Assembly: GCA_009763385.1 (NCBI GenBank)
Contig: VDCT01000090.1
Span: forward strand, 434,001 to 498,000
Origin: Coix lacryma-jobi var. lacryma-jobi
Lineage: Eukaryota; Streptophyta; Magnoliopsida; Poales; Poaceae
Direction of reading: 5' to 3'
Length of the DNA: 64,000 bases
Shown one piece after another: positions 44,601 to 56,500 of the stretch. The notes below the pieces were generated by a model. The model made no database searches, was not told where the DNA came from, and saw only the letters and a list, made by a program, of their open reading frames with translations. Numbering within the stretch: position 1 is the first letter of the stretch; every line of letters begins with the position of its first letter. The position numbers and the translations under genes were made by a program.

Positions 44601-47593
44601 TTGTCAGGAAAAATTTACAATCATTCTGCCAGTGATGATCAAGCCCACACTAGTAATAAACTTGCTAGTAATACTGAAAGTCCTGCATGCTTGAAGAGAA
44701 AGCATCAAGGCAATGAGGCTAATGGAAATAAAGAGCCTTCTCTCAAGGAGCCTAATGTTACTAAGACTGATGGCAAGAATGATGCATCCTCGAAAGAGCC
44801 TCTAATTAGTGAGGCTGGTGGCAAGAATGTTGCTTCTCCAAAGGAGCCTATAGTTGGTGAAGATGGTTACAGTGATGACCACCTACCTATCCGCGTTGCT
44901 TATGAGAGGAGAATGTCTACCAGAAAGTATTTAATTTTGAACTCAGTGTATTAGATTTTTTTTGAGTTATCTTATTTAATTACAACCTACATTTGTTCTT
45001 CTTGCTTTAAATTTAGTAAGTACACAACTCCAGGGATAGGGAAAGTGTTAAGTGGTCAAAATAATGGTTACAAAATTATGTATGTGCTCTAAGATACTTA
45101 AATTCGAGTCACTTCTATTTTTTTTATTCTTGGTAGAACAATATTTTTTTCTCGAACAATAGAACAATAATTGACTTTTGCCTAAATGTCGCGATACATT
45201 TTATTCTTATTGCAAAGTTATTTCTTGCTCTGTTTTAGATAATAATACAAAGCTTCTTGTGCTCAACAGGGAGTCCACTGTAGTGCAAACTATGCCAATT
45301 AAAGATCATGAGATCACACAAGAAGACATTGTTACTAAGGCTGGTGGCAAGAATGATGCTTCCCTAGAAGAGCATATAATTAGTGAGGCTAGTGGCAAGA
45401 ATGCTGCTTCTCCAAAGCAGCATATAGTTAGTGAAGATGACCACCTACCTATCCGTGTTGCTCATAAGAAGAGAATGGCTACCAGAAAGTATTTAAATTT
45501 TCAACTCAGTGTATTAGATTTTTTTCAGTTATCTTATTTAATTCCAACCTGCATTTGTTCTTGCTTGACATTGAGTAGCTCTTTTCTGTGTACTAAAGCT
45601 CTGTTTCTTCTAATAGGAGGAAGAACAGAACTCCAGGGATAGGGAAAGTGTTAAGTGGTCAAAATAATGATTATACAATCATGTAATTATATGTTCTAAA
45701 ATACTTTAAGTTCTAGTCACTTCTATTATTTTTCTTGGTACAACAACATTTGACTTTTGCCTAAATGTTTTTTTAATAAATCGAGGGTGGGATCCCCCAC
45801 CTAGGATTCATTTTGTTTCAGTTGGCTCTTAAGGCCGTATGAGTTGAAAATTACAATAAAAAAAACACCCGCACACTTTTGTCTAAATGTTAAGAAACAT
45901 TTGATGCTTTTTGCAAAATATCTCTTGCTCTGTTTTAGATAGTACAAAGCTTCTTGTGCTCAACAGGGAGTCCAGTGTAGTGCATACTGTGCCAATTCAA
46001 GATCGTGGGATCACACAAGACATTGTAACTAAGGCTGATGGCAAGAATGATGCTTCCCCAGAAGAGCCTATAATTAGTGAGGCTAGTGGCAAGAATGCTG
46101 CTTCTGCAAAGCAGACTATAGTTGGTGAAGATGAAGACAATGATGACCACCTACCTGTCCTTGTTGCTCATAAGAAGAGAATGGCTACCACAAAGTATTT
46201 AATTTTGAACTCAGTGTATTACATTTTTTCAGTTATCTTATTTAATTCCAACCTACATTTGTTCTTCTTGCTTGAAATTTTTTTTAGCCCTTTTCTGTAA
46301 GCACTATTTTCTTCACAATAATGTTCATAAAATCATGTAAGTATATTTTCTAAATGATTTAAATTTAAGTCACTTCTATTACTTATTCTTTGTACAACAG
46401 CGTTTGACTTTAGCCTAAATGCTGTGGTACGTTTGATGATTATTGCAAAGTATATCTTGCTCTGTTTTAGATAATACAAAGGTTCTTGTGCTCAACAGGG
46501 ACTCCAACATAATGCATGCTATGCCACCTCAAGATCATGAGGTTACACAAGAAAACAATATTTCTCAACTTGTTGGTTCTACAGGTCAATCAACCAGGTA
46601 AATATGTTATTAAATAAATGGAACCGGCATCCTCATCTTGCTTAATTACTTATTAATTGATTCCTAATTATGTATGTGGACTGTACATGTGTTCCAACTT
46701 TCAATTTTCATCTTCTTAGGGATGAAGGTTTCCTTTTTACCGGTGCTACTAATCAACATAACTGGGTGTCAATAGAGGAGTTTTATAAGGGAGACGGCAA
46801 ATTCACTGCATCTAATGGCAGCAAGGTCATCTTCAATTTACTTGTATCATTCATCAATTCATAGGGCCTTTATTGTGCTCTGTCTATAGCTATGTCTCAT
46901 GTAAAGCTGGTATAGCCTATATTGTATCATATGCTGTCTCTCCCTTTGAAAACAAATATTATTGCTGTGATATGCCAATATATACTTGCAATATCATATT
47001 TCCTTCTCAGGTTACTCAAGTTAACGATAATAAGGTTTGTTTTGCAGGTTACTGTGAAATATGTTGGTAAATTGCTAGATGGCCAAATTGTCGACCCAAT
47101 GAGCATTCGTAAATTCAAGCTTGGTAAATGAATAGAAAAGGCTCTGATTTTCCCCCCATACATGGAATCCACATATTCTCACAACACTTTTCCCTTTTTG
47201 GCTCCAGGTGCTGGAGAAGTGATTCCTGGATGGGATGCCGGGGTTTCTGGTTATCATCTTTACTCTAAACCTCAAGTATCATCCTTGCAAAATGATTTGT
47301 TCTAAATATATCTTGATTCTGTGCCCTGTAGGTATGCGTGTTGGTTCCAAAAGGAAAGTGACCATCCCTCCAGCTCTGGGGTGAGCACATTATTCCCCTA
47401 CATCTTTGGTTTCGCTGGTGCATATCACAATATGTGAACATTTGTTGGAGAACATTAATTGCATTTTTTTTCCAGCCATGGGAACCAAGCAGTAGGAATG
47501 ATACCAGCAAACTCATGGCTCGTCTATGAATTTGAGCTAATGAAAGTGAGGAGGAGCAAAAAGGCTTCACAGGTCTCTAAGAACCCAAGCTAG
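41668..47593 (+). CDS. Nuclear FKBP-type peptidyl-prolyl isomerase, FKBP53-like, 11 exons, 509 aa
   Basis: Exons inferred from GT/AG sites and phase: 41668-41680, 41839-41915, 44424-44926, 45270-45488, 45967-46194, 46499-46597, 46720-46825, 47048-47123, 47208-47249, 47332-47380, 47476-47593, total 1530 nt. The N-terminus MAFWGVEVKPG and the following beta-rich 100 residues match the nucleoplasmin-like domain of plant FKBP53 histone chaperones. Residues about 155-380 are repeated acidic/Lys-rich units encoded by amplified exons. Residues about 395-497 are an FKBP domain: VTVKYVGKLLDG, GEVIPGWDAGVSG, KVTIPPALG, IPANSWLVYEFEL. Family role: prolyl isomerisation and nucleosome assembly in the nucleus or nucleolus. 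Against FKBP12, the Phe of the FD pair is Val and the Tyr82-equivalent is His, so catalysis or drug binding may be weak. Intron 2 is 2.5 kb and transposon-rich. Exons 1-3 and 7-11 are well supported; exons 4-6 less so. Confidence 0.88.
43675..43830 (+). mobile_element. Possible copia LTR end and PBS remnant in FKBP intron 2
   Basis: 'tgtaatagacatgtatagtctactcctata...ggactatatatatgaaaagtca' followed by CTCTACATGGTATC has the look of an LTR with a TATA box and a PBS-like TGGTATC at its end. The phrase CTATTCCTCTGCCTCTCTACA occurs again about 120 bp later (43919). No coding interior remains. Confidence 0.35.
43985..44228. mobile_element. Tourist-like MITE in FKBP intron 2
   Basis: 244 bp with terminal inverted repeats TGGCTTGTTTGGA and, read from the other end, TGGCCTGTCTGGA (two mismatches in 13). 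It is flanked by TAA (43982-43984 and 44229-44231), the target duplication typical of PIF/Harbinger elements. Too short to encode a protein. Confidence 0.75.
44690..46600 (+). repeat. Tandem amplification of exon-intron units in the FKBP gene
   Basis: Exon 3's 3' part, exon 4 and exon 5 end with the same unit (KNDAS...E(P/H)(L/I)ISEA.GKN.AS.K...DDHLP..VA..(R/K)RM.T). Introns 3, 4 and 5 begin GTATTTAA.TTTT.AACTCAGTGTATTA and end CTTCTTGTGCTCAACAG. Exon 6 keeps only the start of the unit. Spacing between unit starts is about 700 bp (45270 to 45967) and 530 bp (45967 to 46499). Confidence 0.88.
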
Positions 47594-48523
47594 ATGATGA
47601 TGGCAGCAAAGCTTCTTTTGGATTGCTTTCAGCAGAGAACTCTCGAAAGAATGTAGGATCTTATCTAGTCCTGTGCATATATTTTAGCAGTGAAGGCGCA
47701 TAAAACTCCGCCTGAACCGCATGTGTATATAACAGTCACACACTGGTGAGCACAGTGCTGAACATCTGCCTGCTATATGCCCAACCTGGAAACTGTCCAA
47801 AAGGTCCCTCTGTGACTTCGTAAATGTGCTTAGAAGCATGATCGGTGCCTGGAAGCTTGGCTGTTTAGTAACTTGTGTTGAGTTCTTCACTCTAAAAAGT
47901 AACTCGCGTTGAGTTCTTCATTCTTTTTTTGTTAGATAATGGAGAGTTCTTCATTCTTGGCCAATTAATACATTGCTCCAAGTTTTAAGAAATTGGATAT
48001 AGGACAAATGCTAACTTAACCAGCGTGTACATTTTAGAATATGACCCTTTTTTTAGCGTGTACATTGCTGAACTGGAATTAATTTATTGTCTTCCCCTCA
48101 ACAGTAACACAAGTGCGTTGAGTAACAGAAGATAAACTAGAGACTGAATATCATTCCTGATAACCAAGATGCTATAGCGCACACTACATACTTGATAATT
48201 GATGTATCAGAGACTAGATACAACACAAAAGCACACTACGGGGTAGTGGACATGATTGTTCATACCCAAAAGACACTACGGGGTAGCAGCATGATCTGAG
48301 CACTAAACACCCTACAATATACTAGTACTAGGATATATTTGTACATACAATATATCAGTAATAATAACTGGCCTGCTAGGTATTTTTAGCTAGATCTAGA
48401 CTGGTCGTGCATATGCATATAGTGGTGATGGTTATGTATCATAGATAGATTTGAAGCGGAGGCAGCAGTGCACAAAAAGAGCTCAACCTCCTGGCCATCA
48501 GAGGCGGACCCGGCCTGCTGGCG
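47594..48523. other. Intergenic region between convergent FKBP and GeBP-like genes
   Basis: Holds the 3' ends of both genes. A short tandem repeat of 'gttgagttcttca' lies at 47878-47955, and CACTACGGGGTAG occurs twice (about 48234 and 48274). No further gene, RNA or element was recognised. Confidence 0.6.
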
Positions 48524-49369
48524 TCATTTCCGGCGGCGCCTGGCGGCTCTGGCCACCTGAACCTGAACGGCAGCCTCGACGACGGCGCCTCGCGGCAGAT
48601 CCGGCCACACCTCCTTGGACGCCTCGTAGAGCGCCCGGTCGCGGTAGTTGCTAAGGCGCCTGCCGCCGCTGGCAGCGACCTTGGCAGCGGCAATCACGAA
48701 CTTCTTCTTCAGCTTGGACATCTTATCAGCAAGCTCGGTGGCGTCCACCCCACGGCGCTGGAGACCGCCGTTGGCGCAGATCTTCTCGAGAATCACCGAG
48801 GCCTGTGGCACCACGCCCAAGTTGTCCCTGCGGAGCTCGGCCATGGTGGTGAGGACCTTTCTCTCGTCGTCCACGCCCCATTTTCGGTACCGCACCTTCC
48901 TCTTGAGCCGGCTGGTGGCCTCGTCATCGTTGTCGTCGCCGCTGCTGCTGGAGGGAGGTGTTGGGGCGACGCCGCCCGGTGCGCGGACGGACAGAACAGA
49001 GCACGGCGACGGGCACGGATGCGGCGCCGCCGCCGTCCGCCGGCTCGTGGCCACGTGTCCGCTTCCGTTGGCGAACGAAGCTGCGGTGACGACGGTTAGC
49101 GGATGGACGGGAACGGCGGAGGGCGCTGGCGAGGGCGGACGCCGGTGCCGCGGCGCGCTCCTCTGCCAGCCCCTGGCCTCGTCGTCGTCGCCGCCACGGC
49201 TGGCGGATGAGTGTTGAACGATGACGACGGAGCTGGTGGAGAAGGTCGCCGAGGACAGGATGACGAGGGAGTTGGACACAGATTGATCGGATCCAGAGGA
49301 GGAGATGGTGATGGCGGCCGCGGCGCACTGGCCGCGTGGGGGACGGAAGTACGGGATGGTTGGTGCCAT
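48524..49369 (-). CDS. GeBP-like (DUF573) DNA-binding protein candidate, 281 aa, single exon
   Basis: Minus strand, ATG 49369-49367. Residues 1-150 are low-complexity Ser/Pro/Ala-rich with acidic runs (GGDDDEA, SSSGDDNDDEA). Residues about 158-257 fit the GLABROUS1-enhancer-binding-protein domain: a Lys/Arg patch, YRKWGVDDERKVLTTMAEL with the conserved Trp and acidic start, a middle part, then KMSKLKKKF and a C-terminal RALYEASKEVWPDLP block. In this plant family the domain binds DNA as a variant Myb/trihelix-like fold and the proteins act in the nucleus in hormone and leaf-cell programmes; the exact role here is unknown. The short C-terminal tail is Ala/Arg-rich. A TATA box lies 62-70 bp upstream of the ATG. 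The intact frame and promoter argue for a real gene; GC is higher than the surroundings, as is common in grass genes. Confidence 0.75.
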   Translation of the reverse strand: MAPTIPYFRPPRGQCAAAAITISSSGSDQSVSNSLVILSSATFSTSSVVIVQHSSASRGGDDDEARGWQRSAPRHRRPPSPAPSAVPVHPLTVVTAASFANGSGHVATSRRTAAAPHPCPSPCSVLSVRAPGGVAPTPPSSSSGDDNDDEATSRLKRKVRYRKWGVDDERKVLTTMAELRRDNLGVVPQASVILEKICANGGLQRRGVDATELADKMSKLKKKFVIAAAKVAASGGRRLSNYRDRALYEASKEVWPDLPRGAVVEAAVQVQVARAARRRRK

Positions 49370-49430
49370 GGTGGGGTGGAGAATGGAGATGGATCGCCGC
49401 CAGGGGTAGGCGTGCTGCTGGTTTGCTTGT

Positions 49431-49439
49431 ATTTATATA
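49431..49439 (-). promoter_or_regulatory. TATA box of the GeBP-like gene
   Basis: TATATAAAT on the minus strand (context GAGTATATAAATACAAGC), 62 bp upstream of the ATG. This implies a 5' leader of about 30-40 bases. Confidence 0.7.
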
Positions 49440-49800
49440 CTCCGTAGAAAAACTGGGAGGAGCAGGATCCAGATCGCCAACAACGCGCGCGCCCGCTCTT
49501 TTTCTCCCGCCAACAAGCGCCGCCGACGGATCTTGAAATTTCCATCCTCCATTCGGAATCCCAAGCGTCTCTACCATTTTCAAAAACTGTTTCCTTTCCA
49601 CCAATTAAATAATATACTTCTACTTGGGCACTTTTGCGGACACCTAATTTGATTTTATATGAGTACATCAGCTCCGCAACTATAATTTTAATTAAAATAT
49701 ACAATAGATTGTAGAGTATAAAGCAAATTAATTGTCTCATATAATTGGTACATATGTGATCGATGTCACAAACTGATTATAGCTCGGATACTTAAGTTTC

Positions 49801-50060
49801 GGGCCCGTTTGGTTTGTTGCCATAACTTGCCATGCCAGATCTTCGGCAAACTGTGGCTGCCACAAAAAGTGTGGCGAACAAAATCGAAGCCACACTTGTG
49901 GCAAAGTTTGGCACGAAAATGAGTCTATGACGTGTGGGACATGGTGCTAAGAAAGTGTGGCGTGCCATATCTGTGGCAGTAAACCAAACGGCTGCCAGAA
50001 AAACTGTGGCACGACAAATCTGTGGCGTGGCAAGCTCTGGTCACCAACCAAACACACCCT
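49801..50060. mobile_element. MITE-like element with GGG(C/T)...GTTTGGTT termini
   Basis: Left end GGGCCCGTTTGGTT and right end AACCAAACACACCC (reverse complement GGGTGTGTTTGGTT) make a 14-bp inverted repeat with three mismatches. The inside repeats 'ctgtggc'/'gtgtggc' and its complement 'gccacac' many times and can fold back on itself. A target duplication is not clear. Confidence 0.6.
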
Positions 50061-50676
50061 GGAATCTATCCAACAGATTCAAGTATGTGAGCATGCTCAT
50101 ATATTTTTTTGATTCAGTCGAGAGTAAGACATCTACAGTGACTTCGTTGATCTTAGAATTTACTTTACTGGTCCAATTTAGTTCTTTAGATGTGCTTATA
50201 GGAGTAGGGTGAGAGTACGTGCTCTTGTATATAAGTGTCTACATCTATAACTGCAATATATCACTACTAAAGTTTTGTTTGAAATGTATTTTACTGGGTC
50301 TTGTAAAAAAATGTCTCATACTTGTGGGGTCTACCTCTGCATGACGTGCAGGGAGAGGGGCGAGGGTTTACCACGTCTAGTACCAGAATGAAGGGTGAAA
50401 GATGAAGGAATGTGACGGAACAGGTCCTCGCCGAGGGCAGGGTCATACAAACACATACGAAAACCAAAACTGCTCCCTAGTTGCTCCCCGCCGTCGCCAG
50501 GGTCATGATCGCTGGCCTCCAGGTCCTCTGAGGCTGGCTATGCTGTACCTCCGCGGAGCCGAAGGTTCCTCCTCTCCGCCCCCGAAGGCAGCCACGTCGA
50601 TCCTTTGATTCTCCTTGATTCCTAAAAGAAGAAAGATGAGTGCGGTCTTCACCGTCCCATCCGACAGTGAGGGTTA
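50061..50676. other. Intergenic, no gene recognised
   Basis: No convincing coding frame or element is seen. Ends with GGTTA (50672-50676), the left side of the solo LTR's target duplication. Confidence 0.55.
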
Positions 50677-52447
50677 TGTCACACCACAATTTTAAGAATA
50701 AAATTGGAGCACAATATATGTATGTCAGGATCAATTTTCATACATATATCGACATCATAGTAAATATCAAAACAATGCTTTGTTAATATCTCGAACATTA
50801 TTACAAAAATGACCCTCGGGTCCGAAAGAAAAGTACAGACGCTCATAACAACTGACTCTAAGGTAAACTTTGATGAAGACGCGGAAGATCTGGACTCCAC
50901 TCCACAGGAAGGTCGATCGGGGGTAGCGTCATCCTAGTACAGGTCGTCAGGGTCGAAGCCACCGTCCCCTGGATACTCCTGCTCCTCGTAGATATAGTCG
51001 CCAGCGTCTGGTGGGGTAGCAGGGGGGACAAAGAGGAAGGGTGAGTACATCGAAATGTACTCCGCAAGTGTACGAAATAAATGCTTATGAGGCTATCAAC
51101 ACTCCTTAATGGAATCATCCTAAGAATGAACCTCATAAACAATAACCTAGTGAAGGCACTAAGAAGTGTACGGGACACTACTAGCATCACTTAACGTCAA
51201 GTTGTCATCCCCAACATGAAGCTAGCAATGTGATTATATCAGAGCACTAGATCTAAAGATACATATTTATCCACAAGCACACAGATAAATACACCAGTTG
51301 TAGAAGCATTTCACCCAAGCTAGTCTCAGGTATCGTTATTTATATTTAGCCTAGGGACTAATCAATTCAAAGTATGATGGTACTATACTAATGAGGACTT
51401 AACAATAATTAATGTGGCACATACTTACGATAGAGACTGATAACACACTCGTTACTCTAAACATGGATCAGATAGTAATGATAAATGATAGTAATGATAA
51501 ATGGCAACAGAGAGCAGATCAATCAAAGATAATCCTAGAACAGTACTACCTAGCAAGTGATGATTAGAACAAACATTAATAAGAAATATTCCCAAGTTAT
51601 TCTAATTACAAGTCATAGCATACATTGATTAGTGCAAACATATTTGGCAATCATAGGCTAGGTCATATCATATTTATAATCAAGAGGCAACTCCATAGTA
51701 AAGGTGCCGAACAGAGTAACCCCTAGACCATGAGTTAACTGAGCCATACTGAACACTACATTCGGGAGGTGGAATACAAAGGACTCAACAGGAATGTCAC
51801 ACTCGCGATCTACCACTCTATCTGGAACGTAGGACGCATTCGCAGATAAATAGTGTATAGGCACTATGCCTACACAGTATCTATCACCCACCCAATGATC
51901 ATTAAGATGAGCGCTATACGAACATGAGTATAAACATAATGGTGATCTATCTATGCCAAATATATAATCAAAGCATACTATAAGCAATATAATTAAGAAT
52001 ATAATCATTGATGTCTTAGTCGTATCAATTGTATTACTATCTAGAACACAGAGAAGAACAATAAGATGAATTAGATCATCGAGAAGAACTAAAGTACGAA
52101 CTAGATCATGAACTGGAACTGGATTATGAACTAGAAGATGAACTAGAACTAGACGACGAACTAGAACATAAACAATGATGAACAAAGATGAACTAGAAGA
52201 ACAACTATGAATTAGATCCATAATGTTAATACAAGAGAGAAGATCCTGGGTTTACCGAGCCTTCTCGTGACTAGATCTGGAATCCAAGCGAAGCTTGCCT
52301 CCTCTAATCCTATTCTATCTAACTATTCTAGGTGAATGTAGTTCTAGGGCTTCCGAATGATCTCCTTCTCTGGTGACGAACTGATCTGATGAATAATATG
52401 ATAAAAACCCTGATCTGATGCTCTGGAGAGGGGGGGTCTGGGGCTGC

Positions 52448-52455
52448 TTATATAG
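52448..52455 (-). promoter_or_regulatory. TATA box of the large solo LTR
   Basis: TATATAAG on the minus strand (GGGCTATATAAGCAGCCCC). Confidence 0.55.
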
Positions 52456-52859
52456 CCCTGGGCGAGGATCCATGGCCGTTGGATCAAACCGACCTTAGGT
52501 ACGGCTGAGATGCATCCTCATAGGCGGTGGAGGAAGGTTCCAGAAGGCGGAGTCCAGCGGGCCCCGGGGCAGACCGACCGGTCTATTGGTGGGACTGGTC
52601 GGTCCCACCTGGCCGTGTCTCAGGGTGCCCGGCCTTCTGGTGTCTTCTGGTGTCCTCTAGATCCTTCTAGAATATTCTTGATGCGTCGGTTCGGCTATCT
52701 CCCGTCGGGTTCCTTCCAGGAGAAGTAATCTGTGCTGGTTTCATGGTTTAGTCCCTGCAGAATCACAATTCACCAAAACTCGTGGAATAATGTCAATGAA
52801 AACCCTAAACCTTTGTTGGTGATTGAATTCATGCCCTTTTTATATTTATTTATCCTTTA

Positions 52860-53520
52860 ATTGTGATAGATAACCAGTGCCAACAGAGGCTTATAACAAA
52901 GGTAAGTTGACTCTGTTTGACTCAAGCGCCTAAAACAACACATCCTATTAATCCTATTAGTCCTATGCACCTATTTACTAGATTATAGACACAGATACCG
53001 TAGAAACGTAACAACACTCAGAGTCGCATCGAGCAAACCACACTCGGAGTCACACTGAGCAACCAACACTTGGAGTCACACCAAGCAACCGCACTTGGGC
53101 CATTGGGCCCAAAGCAGGCCCACATGAACAGTACCCGCGAGTAGTGTAGCGTCGCGGGTACTGTTCACGCTGTACTGTGGCGCGCCGACACCGCCATCAG
53201 ATTAGATTAGATTAAAGTTTGATTAGATTACTTGAGGGCTAAGTCTTCCTAGGACTATAAATAGAGGGGCTATGTATCCTTTCAATGGAATCAAAAGATA
53301 TTATCAAATCAATCTATCTCCTCCTCATGTGCTCTCAAGCCTAGGATGCAGAGGGGTATAACCTCGCCCTAGAAGACGGATCGCGGCTACGAACTACGTA
53401 GCTGAGGTCCAGCTACCCAAGGGTTCGACGCCCTTGACATCTCGCACCAAGCAAACCCACACCTGAAGTCCATCAGGCAACCACACCTGAACCAGTAACC
53501 AGTAACCAACTAATCTCGAA
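52860..53520 (+). mobile_element. Nested promoter-bearing segment, probably a small LTR, opposite strand
   Basis: The plus strand has a TATA box CTATAAATAG at 53255-53264. It is preceded by an 'attagattagatta' run and a hairpin of GCGGGTACTGTTCA around 53120-53170, and followed by a leader-like stretch. At about 53009-53100 there are three to four 31-bp imperfect repeats ('cactcggagtcacactgagcaac'). Ends are uncertain; TAACCAG occurs on both sides (about 52871 and 53504) and may be the target duplication. Confidence 0.4.
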
Positions 53521-56500
53521 GAAGTCCAAGCCGCTCGTTACCGTGAGCACGACTGATATATCAGTTTATTACTCTGCAAAGTTTGCACATCGTTACCCAT
53601 GAGTCATGCGTTCCCTGTCATGCTACACACTGCCAAGGTGCATAGCGGGGTCGCACTACAAGGCCTTTACAAAAGCCCCTCCAAGCCTGTGTTACACGTA
53701 CTCTAAGGTTTCTCCCCTGTCCATAAGTCAACGACCCCAAGGGACCCCTCTACAGCCACTACACAAACCCCGTGTAGCATAACTTCAAGGAAACTAATTA
53801 ATTAGCTAGGTCTAGCCCATCCAGACCTCATGGTTGTGTTGTGTAACCGGGTTACATGCTCCGAGAACCGGGTCCTAGGGATCCAGGCAGGATAAATCTA
53901 GCACAAGCCCAGAACCAGAAACCAAAACCAGCTGTCGAATCCCACTGCACAAAACTACCAATACGGGTCCATCCTGCCGAATTTTCCTAATAACCATGTT
54001 ATTACAAAAATTACCATGTCCACATTGTTTCATAGATCATTAATCAAGATTATTAACATTTAACTCCCATCTCATCCATGACTGTAGGGCTAAGCAAAGA
54101 CACCTATCAGAACATCCCAAACTAGGCGACAAGGATAATAGAGTAAAATCTAGTAAACCATAGCATGGGATTCAAATTTAGACACAACATGCATCTACAG
54201 GATCTAACTACTCTAATACCAAAAGTAAAATAAATACAGGGTGAAATATATTCAAGGACACTTGCCTGCGGGCTGGGTCGAATCTGCAGGGTCACAAGAA
54301 AAGTCTGGAGCGTCCTCTTACTCCGCACTCTCTGGCCCAATCAACATACATGGCACATTCAAAGCAAAAATAAGGAACAATATAACAACAGTAATAAAAT
54401 GGGAATTAAACTGATCTACTGCGTAGAGCTCGACGAGACAAATCTAACGCGACTTGAACGGGTCACAACGGAGTTAAAACGCAAAAGTTATAAGCGTTTG
54501 AAGTGAGTAGCAAAACTGTAAATTAGTTGAAGTCAATTTTGCATTTAAAATAAATAAAAACAGAAAGGAAAAGCCTGTGGGATCGTGCCTCATTTTCTAG
54601 GAAGATCGGGGCTAAACTGCAAGGTCTGCAAGACTCAGAAAACAGTGCTATAGGATCGCGGGTTGATTTCAAGGAAGGCGAGGGGTTCTTTTGCAAGATT
54701 GTCGTGGACGGGGCGCACAACCCTCTGGCTCGCGGTTCACGGTGGACCATGGGATGGCGCCTCGTTTTCATCGAAGTGCAAGGGCTAATCTGTAAGATCT
54801 ACCAGACTCATTGCACAGTGATTCGGGAGTGCGGGTTGGTTACAGGATAAGGAAGGGGGTTTTTCTAAAGGATGACCGAAGCCGGTCGATGCTGGCCACG
54901 TAGGTGCCGACGTGGACGCTGACCGCCACGTGGCGCGTTGTGATAGGGTAGGAGGATGGTGAGGTGGCAAACCTTTGACTAGTTGACTTCGGTCAAGATT
55001 GGATCTGGGCCGTTCATGACGGATCCGATGGAGAGGGGGCGTCCTCGCCCTATGGTACATGCCGGCAGAGCAGGGGGGTTCGGGGAGGTCTACGCGGCGG
55101 CCGCCGGCGTGGGCCGCGGCGGAGCGCCACGGATAGGCGGCGACGCCTCGCTGGAACGCGGTAGAGAGCTCGGGGAAGGTTGGGAAAGATAGAGGGGCTT
55201 ACGACGGAGATTATGGCGGTGTTCCCATTGTCTGGCTCGGGTCCAAGGAGGGGGTAGACGCTGCAGGGTGGCTGGTAGGGCTTCGGCATGGTGAGGTCCT
55301 CGATCGCCAGGAGCGAAGGAGAGGGAGGACGGAGGAGTGATGCTGTGAGGCGGTATGCGTGTCGGAGGGCTCTGTGCTGGCCTAAAAGGGTGAAGGGAGA
55401 GTGAGTAGAGCGATGGTGGAAGGCAGGGCCACGCACGGCAGAGCGCCATGAATGGCTCGTCAGAGCGCTCGGGATAGGGTCCCACGACGATAGAGCTAGC
55501 AGAAGAGAGAGAGGAAGTAGTAGAGCTCACCAGATGGTTTGATGCGGCCGGACGGGCTCGGAACGGAGAGCGCGACAGCGGTGGGTAGCGGCGGGCGGCG
55601 GCGCCATGGCCGGAATGGCCGGTGCGGCTCGGGAGCACGTTAGGAGCCATTAGATACCTCGAGGAGAGTTGTGGAGAAGAGCAGAGCTCACCACGGGTTC
55701 GATGGTGTTGTCCTTGGCGTCAGGGAGGGCTCAGTTGGGGGGGGAACGACGATGGCGGTGGCATCATTCAGCTCGGGGTGGGAGTGGCGTCCTGGTAGCA
55801 AGGATCGGGGACACTAGCACCAAGCAGAAGACGGCACGACGGCGGGGAAGGGTCAGCTACTTGTAGGCAGGGAGAAAAGAGGGAGAGAGGTGGCGGCTGG
55901 GTCGGTAAAGGGGACGATGAGCACGGGGATGCAACGTGAAGGGTGGGGAGTAGGTTGGAGACGGGTCCGACAATTGGGTCCCGCCTGTCAGCGGATGGAT
56001 GAGGCAGGCACGCGCGTCGTGTGTCCGCTGGGCCGCGTGGAGGTGAGCGGAGGGGGAAATCGGCCTGGTGGGGGAGAGAGATCGGCCCGGTGGGGTAGTG
56101 CAGGCCAGGGAAGAGCGCTGGGCTCTGGCCCAAGGCGGGGAAGTGGGGAGGGGAGGAAACGGAGGCGGGCCGAATTGAGGGAGAGGGGGAGAGCAGGTGC
56201 TAGGCCAAGGCCGGGGTGAAGCAGGCCGGAACGAGAATGGAGAGGGTGGAGGTGGAGCGGGCCGCCGGAAGGAGGGAAAGGAGAAGGGTGGCGCTGGGCC
56301 AGATTGAGAGAGGATAGGGAGGATGTTTGAGGCCCTTGCCTTTTGTTTTCCTTTTTGTTTTGGAATTCCTTTTGAAATCAAAATTTCAAAACCCTTTTGA
56401 AAACAAAACGAGTTTGAAATCTTTGAACACTTTTTCCTAGGTTTTGAAAATAAAAACTTGAGTTTGATTTTGTAAAATTTTCATAAACCTTTTATTTATT

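Noticed and set aside
48648..49217. 189-codon plus-strand frame over the GeBP-like gene
   Set aside because: Shadow frame in GC-rich coding sequence; the minus-strand frame has the domain and the TATA box.
48924..49740. Two other minus-strand frames (226 and 214 codons) overlapping the GeBP-like gene
   Set aside because: They extend through the promoter and lack the DUF573 motifs; high GC explains their length.
51658..52221. 187-codon minus-strand frame rich in Leu, Val, Ile and His
   Set aside because: Arises from simple 'gaactagatcatgaactag' repeats; no homology recognised and it lies within the solo LTR.
55050..56381. Several 120-190 codon frames on both strands at 55-56.4 kb
   Set aside because: Pro/Ser/Arg-rich frames in very GC-rich LTR sequence, overlapping on both strands, with no domain; treated as part of the solo LTR.
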